From Micromonospora sp. Llam0 (lineage in GTDB: Bacteria > Actinomycetota > Actinomycetes > Mycobacteriales > Micromonosporaceae): DNA of 64,000 nucleotides. Under the pieces are notes generated by a model. That model worked only from the letters and a program-made list of their open reading frames with translations. It was not told where the DNA came from and searched no databases. Shown piece after piece: positions 28,901 to 37,669 of the stretch. The stretch is from contig NZ_RJJY01000001.1 in assembly GCF_003751085.1 (NCBI RefSeq), positions 2,542,001 to 2,606,000 of the forward strand, in the 5' to 3' direction. The position numbers were made by a program, and so were the translations under genes. The stretch's first letter is position 1. Every line of letters begins with the position of its first letter.

Positions 28901-31900
28901 AATCGACCGATCCGCAGCAGCGGGGCTGCTCGATGGCTACGTCGTCGACCGCCGCCCAGCGACGCCGCCGCGCGGACTTGTCGAGCAGCGGGTCGCCGAG
29001 GCGTGGCGTGATGTACTCGGCGCGGATCCGGTGGGGCGCGAGGACGACTTCTTCGCCCTGGGCGGCGACTCCCTCCTGGCGACGAAGTTGCTCGGCCGGT
29101 TGCGCTCGGCGGGGTTCACCGGTGTCGCCCTGAGTGCGCTCTTCGCCCATCCGGTGCTGGCCGACTTCGCCGAGACGCTACGGGTCGGCTCGGAGCCGGC
29201 GGTCCGGCAGATCACCGCCGACCCGGCCGCCGCACACGAGCCATTTCCGCCCACCGACGTGCAGCGCGCCTACTGGCTGGGCCGCTCCCCGGAATTCACC
29301 CTCGGCGGCGTCGGCTGCCACTTCTACCGCGAGTTCGACACGCCGACGATCGACGTGGCGCGGCTGGAGGCGGCCGCGAACCGGTTGGTCCAACGACACC
29401 CGATGCTGCGAGCAGTCTTCGCAGACAACGGCGTGCAACGGGTCCTTCCCCACGTGCCGCAATTCCGCGTACGGGTGCTGCCGGATGTTCGAGAAGCCAT
29501 GGCTCACCGGGTCTTCGATCCTTCCGTATGGCCGCTGTTCGACATCGGGGTCGAGCAGACGCCGACCGGTGCCCGGATCGGTCTCGGCATCGACACGCTT
29601 GTCGCGGACGCGCTGAGCATCCTTATGATCTACTCCGAGCTGTCCGCTCTGTACGCTGATCTGGGTGCGGCGCTGCCGCCCGTGGAGCTCACGTTCCGCG
29701 ACTACCTGCTCGGCAGCCGTCCGTCGCCCGCTGCGCTACGGAAGGCCACCGACTATTGGCGGTCAAGGCTCGACACTCTGCCGCCTGCGCCGCAGCTGCC
29801 ACTCGCGGTGGACCCGGCGACGACCGGGGTGCCCCGGTTCACGCGCCGCTCGTCGAGCATCGGCCCATCCGACTGGCAGCGGTTGCGGGATCGGGCCCGG
29901 GAGCACGGCGTTACCCCGTCGGCTCTGCTGCTGACCGCGTACGCGGAAATTCTCGGTCGGTGGAGTGCTCGGACCGACCTGACCCTCAACCTCACGCTCT
30001 TCGACCGCGACGGACACCCGCACGTGGACCGGGTCGTCGGCGACTTCACCTCGCTCGTGCTGGTGGCCTACCAGCCCGAGACGGGCGACAGCTGGCTCGA
30101 CCGGGTGCGGCGCGTCCAGCGCGATCTGTGGCAGGGCTTGGACCACCGGGAGCTCTCCGCGGTCGGGGTCCTGCGCGAGCTCGCCCGCCACACCGGCGAC
30201 GGCGCGGTCACCATGCCGGTCGTGTTCACCAGTGCGCTCGGTGTGCCCGGCGAGGCGGCAAGCTCTGGCCTGTTTGCCGAGCCGGTCTGGGGGCTGTCCC
30301 AGACGCCGCAGGTCTGGCTCGACCACCAGGTGGTGGAACGGCACGACCCCGACGGGCTCGGCGTCGACCTGTACTGGGACGCCGTGGAAGGGCTCTTCCC
30401 ACCGGGCGTGCTCGACGACATGTTCGGCGCATACCTGGCGCTGGTGACCGCCCTCGCCGATTCACCCTGGGACGCACCGGCACCCACCGCGCTGCCATCG
30501 GATCAGGTGCGGCAGCGGCAACTGGTCAATGCGACCGCGGCGCCGGAGCGGGAGCGGACGCTGCACCTGCCATTCTTCGCTATGGCCCGCGACGATCCGG
30601 ATGAGCCCGCGGTTGTTGACCACACCGGGGCCGTGCTCACCCGTGGGCAGCTTGCCGACAAAGCGCTGCGGGTCGCCGCACTGCTGCGCGCCAAGGGGGT
30701 CAGCCCGGCCGAGCCGGTCGCGGTGTCGCTGCCGAAGGGTCCGGACCAGATCGTCGCGGTCCTCGGCGTGCTCGCGGCGGGCGCGGCTTACGTGCCGGTC
30801 GGCGTCGACCAGCCACCGGCCCGCCGGGACCGCACACTGGCCACCGCCGACGCCCGGATCGTGCTCACCGGCGCCACGTTGCAGGAGGCGCGACGGTTCG
30901 AGCCGCTGCCGACTCCCGCACCTGCCGACCCTGAGGCGCTCGCCTACCTGATCTTCACCTCGGGTTCCACCGGCGAGCCGAGGGGCGTAGAGATCACGCA
31001 CCGGGCTGCCGCCAACACCGTTGAGGACATCAACGACCGCTACGGTGTCGGTCCGGAAGACCGGGTCCTCGCCGTCTCGGCTTTGGACTTCGACCTTTCC
31101 GTGTACGACATCTTCGGGCTGCTCGGCGCGGGCGGCGCGGTCGTAACCATCGGCGAGGAACATCGACGTGACGCCCAGGCGTGGCACCGGATCGCCTCGG
31201 AACACGGGGTGACCGTGTGGAACTCCGTACCCACGCTGCTCGAAATGCTCCTCGTCGTCGGTGACGTGGGGTCGCTGCGGCTGGCGCTGGTTTCCGGTGA
31301 CTGGGTCGGGCTGGACCTTCGTGTTCCCGGCGCGCGACTGGTGGCGCTCGGCGGGGCCACAGAGGCCTCGATCTGGTCGAACGCCTTCGACGTCGCCGAT
31401 CTGGACCCGGAATGGCCGTCGGTGCCCTACGGCTATCCCCTACGGAATCAGCGTTTCCGCGTGGTCGACGGCCTCGGCCGGGACTGCCCGGACTGGGTGC
31501 CCGGGGAACTCTGGATCGGCGGTGCCGGTGTCGCCCGTCGTTACCGCGACGCTCCGGAGCTGACCTCGGCCAGGTTCGTCGTGGCAGACGGCGAACGCTG
31601 GTACCGGACCGGCGACCTGGGCCGCTACCGCCCCGGCGCCATCCTGGAATTCCTGGGCCGTGCCGATCACCAGGTCAAACTCCGTGGCCACCGAATCGAG
31701 CTCGGCGAGATCGAAGCCGCCCTCTGCGCCCATCCGGCCATCGCCTCGGCCGTCGCCGTGTTCACCGGCTCCGCGATCACCGCCGCCGCTGTACCAGCCG
31801 CCGATACCGTGGACGAGGACGCCCTGGTGAGGTGGGTCGTGGACCGGTTGCCGGCGCACATGGTGCCGGCTCGGATCGCGGTCATCGAGGCGTTGCCGTT

Positions 31901-32225
31901 GAGCGCGAACGGAAAAATCGACCGGCGGCGCATCGCCGAACTGTCCGCCGACACCCGCCCCGACCAGGCGACGGCACCCGAAGGCCCGCTCGAGGTCGCC
32001 TTGGCCGAAACCTGGTCCACGCTGCTCAACCAACCGACAATCGGTCGCGACGATAACTTCTTCACCCTAGGCGGCGACAGCCTCGCAGCCACTCGCATCA
32101 TCGAGCAGATCCGCCGCGCGGGCCTCGGCGAAGTGACCCTCGCCGTCTTTTTCTCGGCCGCCACAATCCGCCGAGTCGCCGCCCACCTAGCTGCCGTCGG
32201 CCCATACGAGTCAGGAGAGATCTAA
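25944..32225 (+). CDS. NRPS-B: ArCP-Cy-A-PCP-Cy-A(Cys)-PCP, loading and first two modules
   Basis: 2093 residues from the ATG at 25944 (AAGGAG eight bases upstream; an in-frame ATG at 25914 overlaps the P450 stop). Order: aryl carrier domain with LGMDSMATMR (Ser near 34); Cy1 with DMIAADALS near 220; A1 with YTSGSTGEPKG near 659; PCP1 LGGDSL near 1040; Cy2 with DTLVADALS near 1216; A2 with FTSGSTGEPRG near 1670; PCP2 LGGDSL near 2043. A2 specificity residues read D-L-Y-N-L-S-L-I-W, the published Cys code. A1 reads D-L-F-N-L-G-A-I-H, which is not the Cys code and may indicate Thr/Ser (oxazoline). No C-terminal release domain is present, so the chain should pass to the docking/Cy start of NRPS-A. 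Confidence 0.95.
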   Translation: MSPDTLADELSAVLGLPAGTIGDDDNLIELGMDSMATMRLAGAWRRAGIVVRFGDLFARPTLGAWRDLLAASVPRPEPATEPDVAEDEPFPLALMQHAYWVGRTPGQRLGGVAAHFYEEFDGKDIDPARLEQAVRQVLARHGMLRVRVNDDGTQQILPTSPWPGLRIHDLTGCTPEEAEQRLAELRSRLSHRQLDASTGEVFDVRLSLLPSGGTRVHVNLDMIAADALSLRVLMADLATYYTDGTPPPPLGYSYPRYLADRDRHRDDVEADRSYWRLRDLPGAPELPVVTQHARTATRVVRRHRILDSSEFAVLSRRAQQHALTPAMALAAVFAETLTQWSAEPRFLLNLPLFDREPLHPDVASLVGDFTSSVLLAWDGTAGGGFADRARRLQEQFQADAAHTGYSGVEVLRDASRRQGSQMLAPVVYTSALGLGPLFTEEVRQCFGEATWIVSQGPQVLLDAQVTELDGGVLVNWDAREDAFLPGVLDAMFAAYGTLLDRLLGEPQAWSALFSDGRRVVTFEPPADVTHRLHDAFFVRAAQSPQAPALIWARDGWLSYGDLADRVLRMAGTLRARGAGRGDLVAISLPKGPDQIVAALAVLAAGAAYLPVGVDQPPARRERILSGAGTTLLIDESFEVTGPPLTTPVDGEPGDLAYVLYTSGSTGEPKGVEVTHAAAQNTVADLSDRFGLGPGDRTLAVSALEFDLSVFDMFATLGSGGSLVCVDQRDRRDATAWAELVRRHEVTVLNCVPPLLDALLTALDGNAVPLRVVLLGGDRVTVDLPGRLAAVAPQCRFVAAGGTTETAIHSTICEVTDVPADWALVPYGVPLRGVRCRVVDPLGRDCPDWVTGELWIGGAGVARGYRGDPTRTSERFVIHDGVRWYRTGDRARYRPGAVIEFLGRTDHQVKIRGYRVELGEVEAALSSHPQVTGSVVVRTADGRLGAAVTGTADPDSVSKTLATLLPEPMRPDLIVHVAELPLTRNGKIDRSAAAGLLDGYVVDRRPATPPRGLVEQRVAEAWRDVLGADPVGREDDFFALGGDSLLATKLLGRLRSAGFTGVALSALFAHPVLADFAETLRVGSEPAVRQITADPAAAHEPFPPTDVQRAYWLGRSPEFTLGGVGCHFYREFDTPTIDVARLEAAANRLVQRHPMLRAVFADNGVQRVLPHVPQFRVRVLPDVREAMAHRVFDPSVWPLFDIGVEQTPTGARIGLGIDTLVADALSILMIYSELSALYADLGAALPPVELTFRDYLLGSRPSPAALRKATDYWRSRLDTLPPAPQLPLAVDPATTGVPRFTRRSSSIGPSDWQRLRDRAREHGVTPSALLLTAYAEILGRWSARTDLTLNLTLFDRDGHPHVDRVVGDFTSLVLVAYQPETGDSWLDRVRRVQRDLWQGLDHRELSAVGVLRELARHTGDGAVTMPVVFTSALGVPGEAASSGLFAEPVWGLSQTPQVWLDHQVVERHDPDGLGVDLYWDAVEGLFPPGVLDDMFGAYLALVTALADSPWDAPAPTALPSDQVRQRQLVNATAAPERERTLHLPFFAMARDDPDEPAVVDHTGAVLTRGQLADKALRVAALLRAKGVSPAEPVAVSLPKGPDQIVAVLGVLAAGAAYVPVGVDQPPARRDRTLATADARIVLTGATLQEARRFEPLPTPAPADPEALAYLIFTSGSTGEPRGVEITHRAAANTVEDINDRYGVGPEDRVLAVSALDFDLSVYDIFGLLGAGGAVVTIGEEHRRDAQAWHRIASEHGVTVWNSVPTLLEMLLVVGDVGSLRLALVSGDWVGLDLRVPGARLVALGGATEASIWSNAFDVADLDPEWPSVPYGYPLRNQRFRVVDGLGRDCPDWVPGELWIGGAGVARRYRDAPELTSARFVVADGERWYRTGDLGRYRPGAILEFLGRADHQVKLRGHRIELGEIEAALCAHPAIASAVAVFTGSAITAAAVPAADTVDEDALVRWVVDRLPAHMVPARIAVIEALPLSANGKIDRRRIAELSADTRPDQATAPEGPLEVALAETWSTLLNQPTIGRDDNFFTLGGDSLAATRIIEQIRRAGLGEVTLAVFFSAATIRRVAAHLAAVGPYESGEI

Positions 32226-32259
32226 CGATCAGGGCAGGTGCTCAGGCGGATCGCTGAGC

Positions 32260-32442
32260 TTGAGGCCCGGGGTGTACCTGCTGCACGGGCCGTTCCTGTC
32301 GGTGTCGAGGACCGAGGGCGTGCGGCCCGTGATCCGGGACCGGATCACCGACCTCCATGTTCATCAGGCGAAACCGGCGCAACTGGCGGCGTGGATCCGG
32401 GGGCACTGGTCGATCGAGAACAAGGCAGGCAACCACTGGTAG
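32260..32442 (+). pseudogene. ISAs1-family transposase, internal fragment
   Basis: Sixty codons with DRITDLHVHQAKPAQLAAW and IRGHWSIENK, the well-conserved segment before HWVRD in ISAs1 transposases. The frame then hits a stop just after the intron junction. The continuation of the same protein is found 420 bases further on. Confidence 0.8.
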
Positions 32443-32858
32443 CACGGTTCGGGGGCATTCCACTCAAGCGACAGAAAACGGCGGTCACCTCCGACCGCCG
32501 GCCGCCCCAGGTCAGTTTTCCGCACAAGGAGCTGATCAGCAGGCTCCTGGCGGACATCTGCAAAATCTGCAAGCAGACGGACAACATTCAGGTGCATCAC
32601 GTCCGGAAGCTCGCTGACCTCGCCAGAACCGGAGACGCACAACCCGACTGGGTGCAGCTCATGGCACGGCGACGCCGCAAGTCCCTCGTGGTCTGCGGCT
32701 CATGCTACGAACGCATCCAGGGCTGACAGTCGGCCTGAACGCTCACGCAGCAGTCACTGGAGAGCCGGATGATCAGGAAACTATCATGTCCGGTTCGGAG
32801 GGAGGCCGCATGGAAAAGGACCTGCCCAACAGGCACCTCGCCATGCGGCCGACCCTAC
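32441..32858 (+). mobile_element. 5'-truncated group II intron with maturase C-terminus and domains V-VI
   Basis: Bases 32441-32726 encode the HNH end of a group II intron reverse transcriptase/maturase: ARFGGIPLKRQKTAVTSDR, then CKICKQTDNIQVHHVRKLADL and a final CGSCYERI zinc pair. About 35 bases after the stop lies a domain V-like hairpin (32762-32796, GAGCCGGATG ... GTCCGGTTC). Next comes a domain VI-like hairpin with a perfect 10-bp stem, GGCCGCATGG (32804-32813) and CCATGCGGCC (32841-32850). The intron end CCTAC precedes the exon codons for HWVRD. The reverse-transcriptase domains and intron 5' half are absent. Confidence 0.75.
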
Positions 32859-32859
32859 C

Positions 32860-33054
32860 CACTGGGTCCGCGACGTCACCTACGATGAGGCCCGCAGCCA
32901 GATCCGCACCGGCACCGGACCCGAGGTCATGGCAGCTTTACTCAACGCCGCGATCGGCGCCCTTCGCCTGAGCGGGGTCACCAACATCGCCGCCGCCAAC
33001 CGGCATCACGCCCGCGACAGCACCCGCCCGCTGGCACGGCTCGGCATCACCTGA
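32860..33054 (+). pseudogene. ISAs1-family transposase, C-terminal fragment
   Basis: Reading from the CAC at 32860 gives HWVRDVTYDEARSQIRTG, then GPEVMAALLNAAIGALRL, TNIAAANRHHARD and a terminal LARLGIT before TGA. This is the typical C-terminus of ISAs1 transposases and directly continues the fragment that stops at the intron. No start codon or ribosome site is present, so it is not expressed as a protein. Confidence 0.8.
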
Positions 33055-33142
33055 CGACTTTGCCGGGACCCTGCGGGTGATGCCGGCACCGCTGACCGGG
33101 CAACGCCGTCGCCGAGTCACGAGACAACCTTTATAGGCTGTC

Positions 33143-33838
33143 TCATCTCGCTGCGGTGACAAGATACTGCAAGCGAACCTGGGATGACTCGGCACCATCG
33201 GTCTCCGCGCTGTGCCGAAGCTCGATCTCGTAGAGTTCGGTGAGTTCTTGCACTGCGACATCACGATAGCCTGCGGCTTCGATCGCGGCGGTGTATTCTT
33301 CGGCGGAAGTTGCGCTGGCCAAGGTCAGGACAGCCGTCGTGTCCTGGTCGTAGGTGCTCGTGTACATATCCCCCCATGCGCCATCTACGATTGCGATTCG
33401 ACCGCCGGGCCTCAGGAGTCGTCTCCAGTTGCTCAGCGCTCGTTCGGGCTCGCGCAAGGTCCAGAGCACGTAACGCGCCGTGATCGCGTCGAAACTGCCC
33501 TCCGGGAAAGGTGGCGAGACAGCGTCGCCGACCGCGAAGACAGGCGCGTTCTGTACTTGACGTGCTTTGGCACGTGCGAAGTCGAGCATGCCCTCGGCGA
33601 GGTCGACGCCGGTCACGCGATAGCCGAGTCGCCACAACTCCATCGCCACCAGCCCGGTGCCGGTGCCCACGTCGAGCACATCGGCCGGCGGATTCGGCAG
33701 CCCCGAGGCCCAGATGCCACGCCAAAGTCCGGCCGCCTCACCGGTGTGCAGCACGCTGGTCGGATGTACGTCGTAGGCATCTCCCGCTTTGCTCCAGTAC
33801 TCCGTGACAACAGCCTGGGCACTTTCCGAGTTTGTCAT
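33143..33838 (-). CDS. Class I SAM-dependent methyltransferase
   Basis: 231 residues with the glycine-rich SAM motif VLDVGTGTGLVAMELW, acidic VTGVDLAEGMLDFAR, GDAVSPPFPEGSFDAI and LLRPGGRIAIVD (Methyltransf_11/25 pattern). ATG at 33838 is preceded by GGAAGGAC. It stands alone between mobile-element debris and a broken binding-protein fragment. Small-molecule methylation is likely. The substrate is unknown, and a link to the metallophore rests only on location. Confidence 0.85.
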   Translation of the reverse strand: MTNSESAQAVVTEYWSKAGDAYDVHPTSVLHTGEAAGLWRGIWASGLPNPPADVLDVGTGTGLVAMELWRLGYRVTGVDLAEGMLDFARAKARQVQNAPVFAVGDAVSPPFPEGSFDAITARYVLWTLREPERALSNWRRLLRPGGRIAIVDGAWGDMYTSTYDQDTTAVLTLASATSAEEYTAAIEAAGYRDVAVQELTELYEIELRHSAETDGAESSQVRLQYLVTAAR

Positions 33839-33864
33839 TGCATTCTTGTCCTTCCGATTTTCGA

Positions 33865-34040
33865 TTAGTTATAGAGTGCGATGAGACTTTCGGCAACCTG
33901 GGGAACGGCGTAGGCGAAAGACGACTCCATGTCGCGGCCTGGATGATAAAGCGATCGTTCTTCACCGCGTCCAGGTTTCTCGTCAGCGGATCGCTCTTGA
34001 GCATTGCGATCTTCTCCTCGGCCGCATCGCCCGGCTATCC
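33865..34040 (-). pseudogene. C-terminal fragment of FecB/FepB-type siderophore-binding protein, frameshifted
   Basis: The reverse strand encodes AEEKIAMLKSDPLTRNLDAV, then KNDRFII in one frame. It continues in another frame as HPGRDMESSFAYAVPQVAES and LIALYN before TAA at 33867-33865. Together this resembles the end of iron-siderophore (or heme) substrate-binding proteins, where a VKNxRFVxI strand is followed by a VAESLA helix. The first two thirds, the signal peptide and the ribosome site are missing. It suggests that a siderophore uptake gene once stood beside the exporter pair at 34062-37669. Confidence 0.6.
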
Positions 34041-34061
34041 GCTCAACGTTCGGCGGCTCGG

Positions 34062-35936
34062 TCAGTGACCTGACCGACTCGCTGTTCGCGAGTCCGGATC
34101 GAGGATCCCGTCGAGCTGGGACGCGAGTAGCTCGACGTACGCTCCGCCAGCCGCGAGAAGCTCCTCATGCGTGCCGGACTCCGCCACCCGCCCTTCGGAG
34201 ATGACGACGATACGGTCGGCGGTGCGGATCGTGGACAGCCGGTGGGCGATCACGAGGGTGGTACGACCATGCCGGGCTTCCTCCATCGCCCGAGCGACAG
34301 CGTGTTCGCTCGCTGCGTCGAGGTTAGACACCGCCTCATCCATGACAAGAATCGGAGCGTCTTTCAGCAGAGCCCGTGCTATCGCGATCCGTTGTCGCTG
34401 CCCGCCGGACATCAGCGCGCCGAGCTCGCCTGCGACGGTGTCGTAGCCGTCCGGCAGGCCACTGATGAACTCATGCGCCTGAGCGTCCCGCGCGGCGGCC
34501 TCGACCTCCTCGTCGGAGGCGTCGGCGCGGCCGAGGCGGATGTTGTCACGGATGGTGGTGTTGAACAGGAACGTGTTCTGTGGGACCAGCGTCATCAGCT
34601 GACGCAGGTCCTCCTGCGGGAAATCCCGGACGTCGTGTCCGCCCACGGTCACCGAGCCGGCGGTGACGTCCCAGAATCGCAGCAGCAGATTCGCGCATGT
34701 CGACTTGCCAGCTCCGGAGTGCCCCACCAGCGCGACCGTCTCTCCAGGATGAATCTCGAAACTCACGTCCCGCACTGCCGGCGACAGGTCGCTGCGATAG
34801 GCAAATGTCACGCCGTCGAACTGGACATGCGGTTCAATCGATCCAGCCGGCGGCCGCGTGACCAGGTCGGACACAGGTGCAGGCTCATCGAGCAGGACGT
34901 TGATGCGTTCGGCTGCGGACGCAACCACGGACAACTCGCGCGCGACCTCGGTCACCTTCAGCACCGGCGCCATCGCCATCGCCGCGAGAACGACGGCTAC
35001 GGGATACACCGAGCGATCGAGTTCCCCCGCGACGACGAGCCGGGCACCCAGGACGAGTACGACAAGTATTCCCACGAGTGCGATCGTGTCCGTGGCGGCG
35101 TACTCGATGCCCCCACGGCGGCCGTGGGCGGTCTTCGCCTTGGCCAGCCGAACGCTCTGCTGGCGCAGCAGGCCGAGACGCTGGGAGTGTGCGCCGAAGT
35201 TCACCAGTTCGCGCAACCCTTGGAAGGTATCGGTACTGTCGGCGCTCATTCGGCCGAGAGAATCGCGCAGTTCACGCCCGTGCAGTTCAGCGCGGTGCCG
35301 CAGCCAGGCCGGGACCGACGCCAGCAGTAGCAGCACGGGCAGCAGCGCACAGGCCAGTGACCAGTGGAACGACGCCAGGACGACGGTGGTTGCCACCGGA
35401 ACCGTCGACGCGACGGCCAACGGGCTGAGGGTATGGGCGAAGAAGATCTCGATCTCTTCCACGTCGGAGACGGCGGCCGCACCGAGGTCACCGGAGCGTC
35501 GCTCGACCATGTAGCCGGGTGAGAGCCGTTCGAAGGCGGTGAACACCTTTGCGCGGATGTCGGCCAGCGCTCGGAAAGCGGCGACATGGGCGAAGGTGTT
35601 GTCTGCCACGTTCATGACGACCAACGGCACGATCAGGCACCCGAGGAGGACAAGCCAGCCGGTGAGTTGCCCCGGCGACGCCCCGGCGGCCGCCCGCGCC
35701 ACCACGTAGGCGCCCACTCCGGCCGAGGCGATCAGCAGCAACTGATGCAGCACCCCCGCCAGATAGGCGACGGCGATGAGGTTGCGGTGCTCGCCCAACA
35801 GGGGCATCAGGCTCCTCAGCCTGGTTACCAGCGATCGACGCGAACTCGGACCGTCTGCACGTTCATGGACATGACCGTGGCTGTGACCGTCGGGGTGTCC
35901 AGAGGTAGGCGGGTGCGCGTGCGTGGTCGCGGTCAT
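34062..35936 (-). CDS. Exporter-fold ABC transporter half with His-rich N-terminus
   Basis: 624 residues. The first about 25 residues carry THAHPPTSGHPDGHSHGHVH, a His-rich tail likely to bind Zn or another divalent metal at the cytoplasmic face. Six-helix transmembrane part follows, then an ATPase domain with VGHSGAGKSTCANLLLRFW, MSGGQRQRIAIARALL and ILVMDEAVSNLD (Ala-Val in place of the usual Pro/Ala-Thr after Walker B). Start ATG 35936 overlaps the stop of the partner gene (ATGA). It pairs with the next half as a heterodimer, similar in organisation to CydDC or siderophore IrtAB systems. Confidence 0.9.
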   Translation of the reverse strand: MTATTHAHPPTSGHPDGHSHGHVHERADGPSSRRSLVTRLRSLMPLLGEHRNLIAVAYLAGVLHQLLLIASAGVGAYVVARAAAGASPGQLTGWLVLLGCLIVPLVVMNVADNTFAHVAAFRALADIRAKVFTAFERLSPGYMVERRSGDLGAAAVSDVEEIEIFFAHTLSPLAVASTVPVATTVVLASFHWSLACALLPVLLLLASVPAWLRHRAELHGRELRDSLGRMSADSTDTFQGLRELVNFGAHSQRLGLLRQQSVRLAKAKTAHGRRGGIEYAATDTIALVGILVVLVLGARLVVAGELDRSVYPVAVVLAAMAMAPVLKVTEVARELSVVASAAERINVLLDEPAPVSDLVTRPPAGSIEPHVQFDGVTFAYRSDLSPAVRDVSFEIHPGETVALVGHSGAGKSTCANLLLRFWDVTAGSVTVGGHDVRDFPQEDLRQLMTLVPQNTFLFNTTIRDNIRLGRADASDEEVEAAARDAQAHEFISGLPDGYDTVAGELGALMSGGQRQRIAIARALLKDAPILVMDEAVSNLDAASEHAVARAMEEARHGRTTLVIAHRLSTIRTADRIVVISEGRVAESGTHEELLAAGGAYVELLASQLDGILDPDSRTASRSGH

Positions 35937-37669
35937 GCCGGTGCTCCAGTCTGCGTCGCGACGAGTTCGGCGTAGACACCTTCGCGAGCGACGAGTTCGA
36001 CGTGGCGGCCAGACTCGACGATCCGCCCGGCCTCCATCACCACGATTCTGTCTGCGTCACGAACAGTGGACAGCCGATGGGCGATGATGATCGTCGTACG
36101 GCCGCGGGTCAACTCGCCGAGCGCCCGGGTGATCTCCGCTTCGTTGGCGGCGTCGATGCTCGATGTCGGCTCGTCGAGGATGAGTACGGGGGCGTCCTTG
36201 AGCAGGGCGCGGGCGATCGCGATGCGTTGGCGCTCGCCGCCGGACAGCTTCAGACCTCGTTCACCGACTACCGTGTCGAATCCCTGAGGCAGGCGGGAGA
36301 TGAATTCGGCGGCCTGGGCTGCGGTCACCGCGCGAGCGATCTCGTCGTCGGTGGCGTCCGGTCTGGCGAGCAGCAGGTTCTCGCGGACAGTGCCGTGGAA
36401 CAGGTAGGTGTCCTGCGACACGACACCGACGAGCGACCGCAGGTCGGCCAGCGGGAACGTGCGCGTGTCGTGACCGCCGACACGGATGGACCCGGCGTCG
36501 GCGTCGAAGTAGCGCATCAGCAGACCGACCACGGTGCTCTTACCCGCACCCGAGCGCCCCACGATGGCAACCCGCTCCCCCGGCGCGACGACCAGGCTGA
36601 ACCCGTCGAGCGCGGGTGCCCGCCGCGTCGGGTAGCAGAACCGAAGATCGTCAAATTCCAGGCTCGGCGGATTCTGCCGCAGCTGCGGTGCCGTTGTCGC
36701 GTCGTCTCGCACGTCCGGCTCGAGTCGTAGAACGTCGGCGATGGCGCGGCTGGCCGGGATCGCGGAGTACGCCGCGTGATAGGCCGCCTCGAGGTCGTGC
36801 ATTGGCCTGAACGTCTCCCGCGTCAGGATCAGGATCGTGAACAGCCCTGCGATGCTGACGGCCCCGGTGGCGGCATGCCATGCGCCGAGACCGACCGCGG
36901 CCGCGGTACCGATCGGCACCATCAGTTCCCCGACGCTGGAGGACGCGCACCACGCCATCATGAGCCGAATCGAGTCCCGGCAGAACGCCTCACCTCGGTC
37001 GACCAGTTCCCGGCCGCGCCGGGCGCTGGCGTTGAACGCCTTCAGGGTGGCCATCCCTTGGACCGCGTCCAGGCTCTCGGCGTAGAGGCCGCGGTAGGAG
37101 ATCATCCAGCGATCGCCACGATCCTTGATCCAACGGTCGCCGACCATCTTTGACAATGGAGCCAGCAGCGCGCACGCGAGCACCACGATTCCCACCACCG
37201 GGTCGACCGCGATCACGTAGACCGCAGCAAGGCAGGCCCCGAGCACGGAGGCCACCACGGCGGGCACGAACCGGCCCATCAGCGGATCGAGCAGTTCGAC
37301 GGAGTCCACGATCGTCGACTGCAGGTCACCCGTGCGCATTCGCTGCGCCTGGCCGGGGCCGATTTCCATCAACTTCAACGCGAGGCCCTCGCGCACCGCC
37401 TCCTTGACCCGCGCAGACACCCGCTGCGCCCACGAGTCCTTCACCACGATCAGGGCGCCGCGCGCCAACTGGAGAACACCGATCACGACCAGGGGTACCA
37501 CCAGCTCGCCGAGCTCGGTTGACGAGAACACCCGGGCCAGCAGGTCCGCGATCAGCAGTCCCTGGCCAACGTAGGTCGCCGTGATGAGCAGCATCAGCCC
37601 GACCAGGCCGGCTATCTCCAGCCGGGCCTGCGGCCGCAGCGACAGGAACAGCTTGATCGTCGACCACAC
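35933..37669 (-). CDS. Exporter-fold ABC transporter half, partner of the His-rich half
   Basis: About 578 residues from the GTG at 37669 (WSTIKLFLSLRPQARLEIAG), with GGGGGT seven bases upstream. In-frame starts at 37819 and 37849 would add a poorly coding N-terminus. ATPase landmarks: [35 protein letters not shown] and LILDEPTSSID. It is CydD-like in layout. It is the first gene of a two-gene minus-strand operon, divergent from the L32 operon, with about 308 bases between. Confidence 0.88.
   Translation of the reverse strand: MWSTIKLFLSLRPQARLEIAGLVGLMLLITATYVGQGLLIADLLARVFSSTELGELVVPLVVIGVLQLARGALIVVKDSWAQRVSARVKEAVREGLALKLMEIGPGQAQRMRTGDLQSTIVDSVELLDPLMGRFVPAVVASVLGACLAAVYVIAVDPVVGIVVLACALLAPLSKMVGDRWIKDRGDRWMISYRGLYAESLDAVQGMATLKAFNASARRGRELVDRGEAFCRDSIRLMMAWCASSSVGELMVPIGTAAAVGLGAWHAATGAVSIAGLFTILILTRETFRPMHDLEAAYHAAYSAIPASRAIADVLRLEPDVRDDATTAPQLRQNPPSLEFDDLRFCYPTRRAPALDGFSLVVAPGERVAIVGRSGAGKSTVVGLLMRYFDADAGSIRVGGHDTRTFPLADLRSLVGVVSQDTYLFHGTVRENLLLARPDATDDEIARAVTAAQAAEFISRLPQGFDTVVGERGLKLSGGERQRIAIARALLKDAPVLILDEPTSSIDAANEAEITRALGELTRGRTTIIIAHRLSTVRDADRIVVMEAGRIVESGRHVELVAREGVYAELVATQTGAPA

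Larger units (their letters stand above)
32245..33054 (+). mobile_element. ISAs1-type insertion sequence remnant, interrupted by a group II intron remnant
   Basis: Composite scar after the NRPS operon. The 5' part of an ISAs1 transposase (to about 32440) and its 3' part (from 32860) flank about 420 bases ending in a group II intron 3' terminus. The 5' end of the IS, its inverted repeats and the intron 5' half are missing, so the element is dead. It separates the biosynthetic operon from the second exporter region. Confidence 0.8.
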
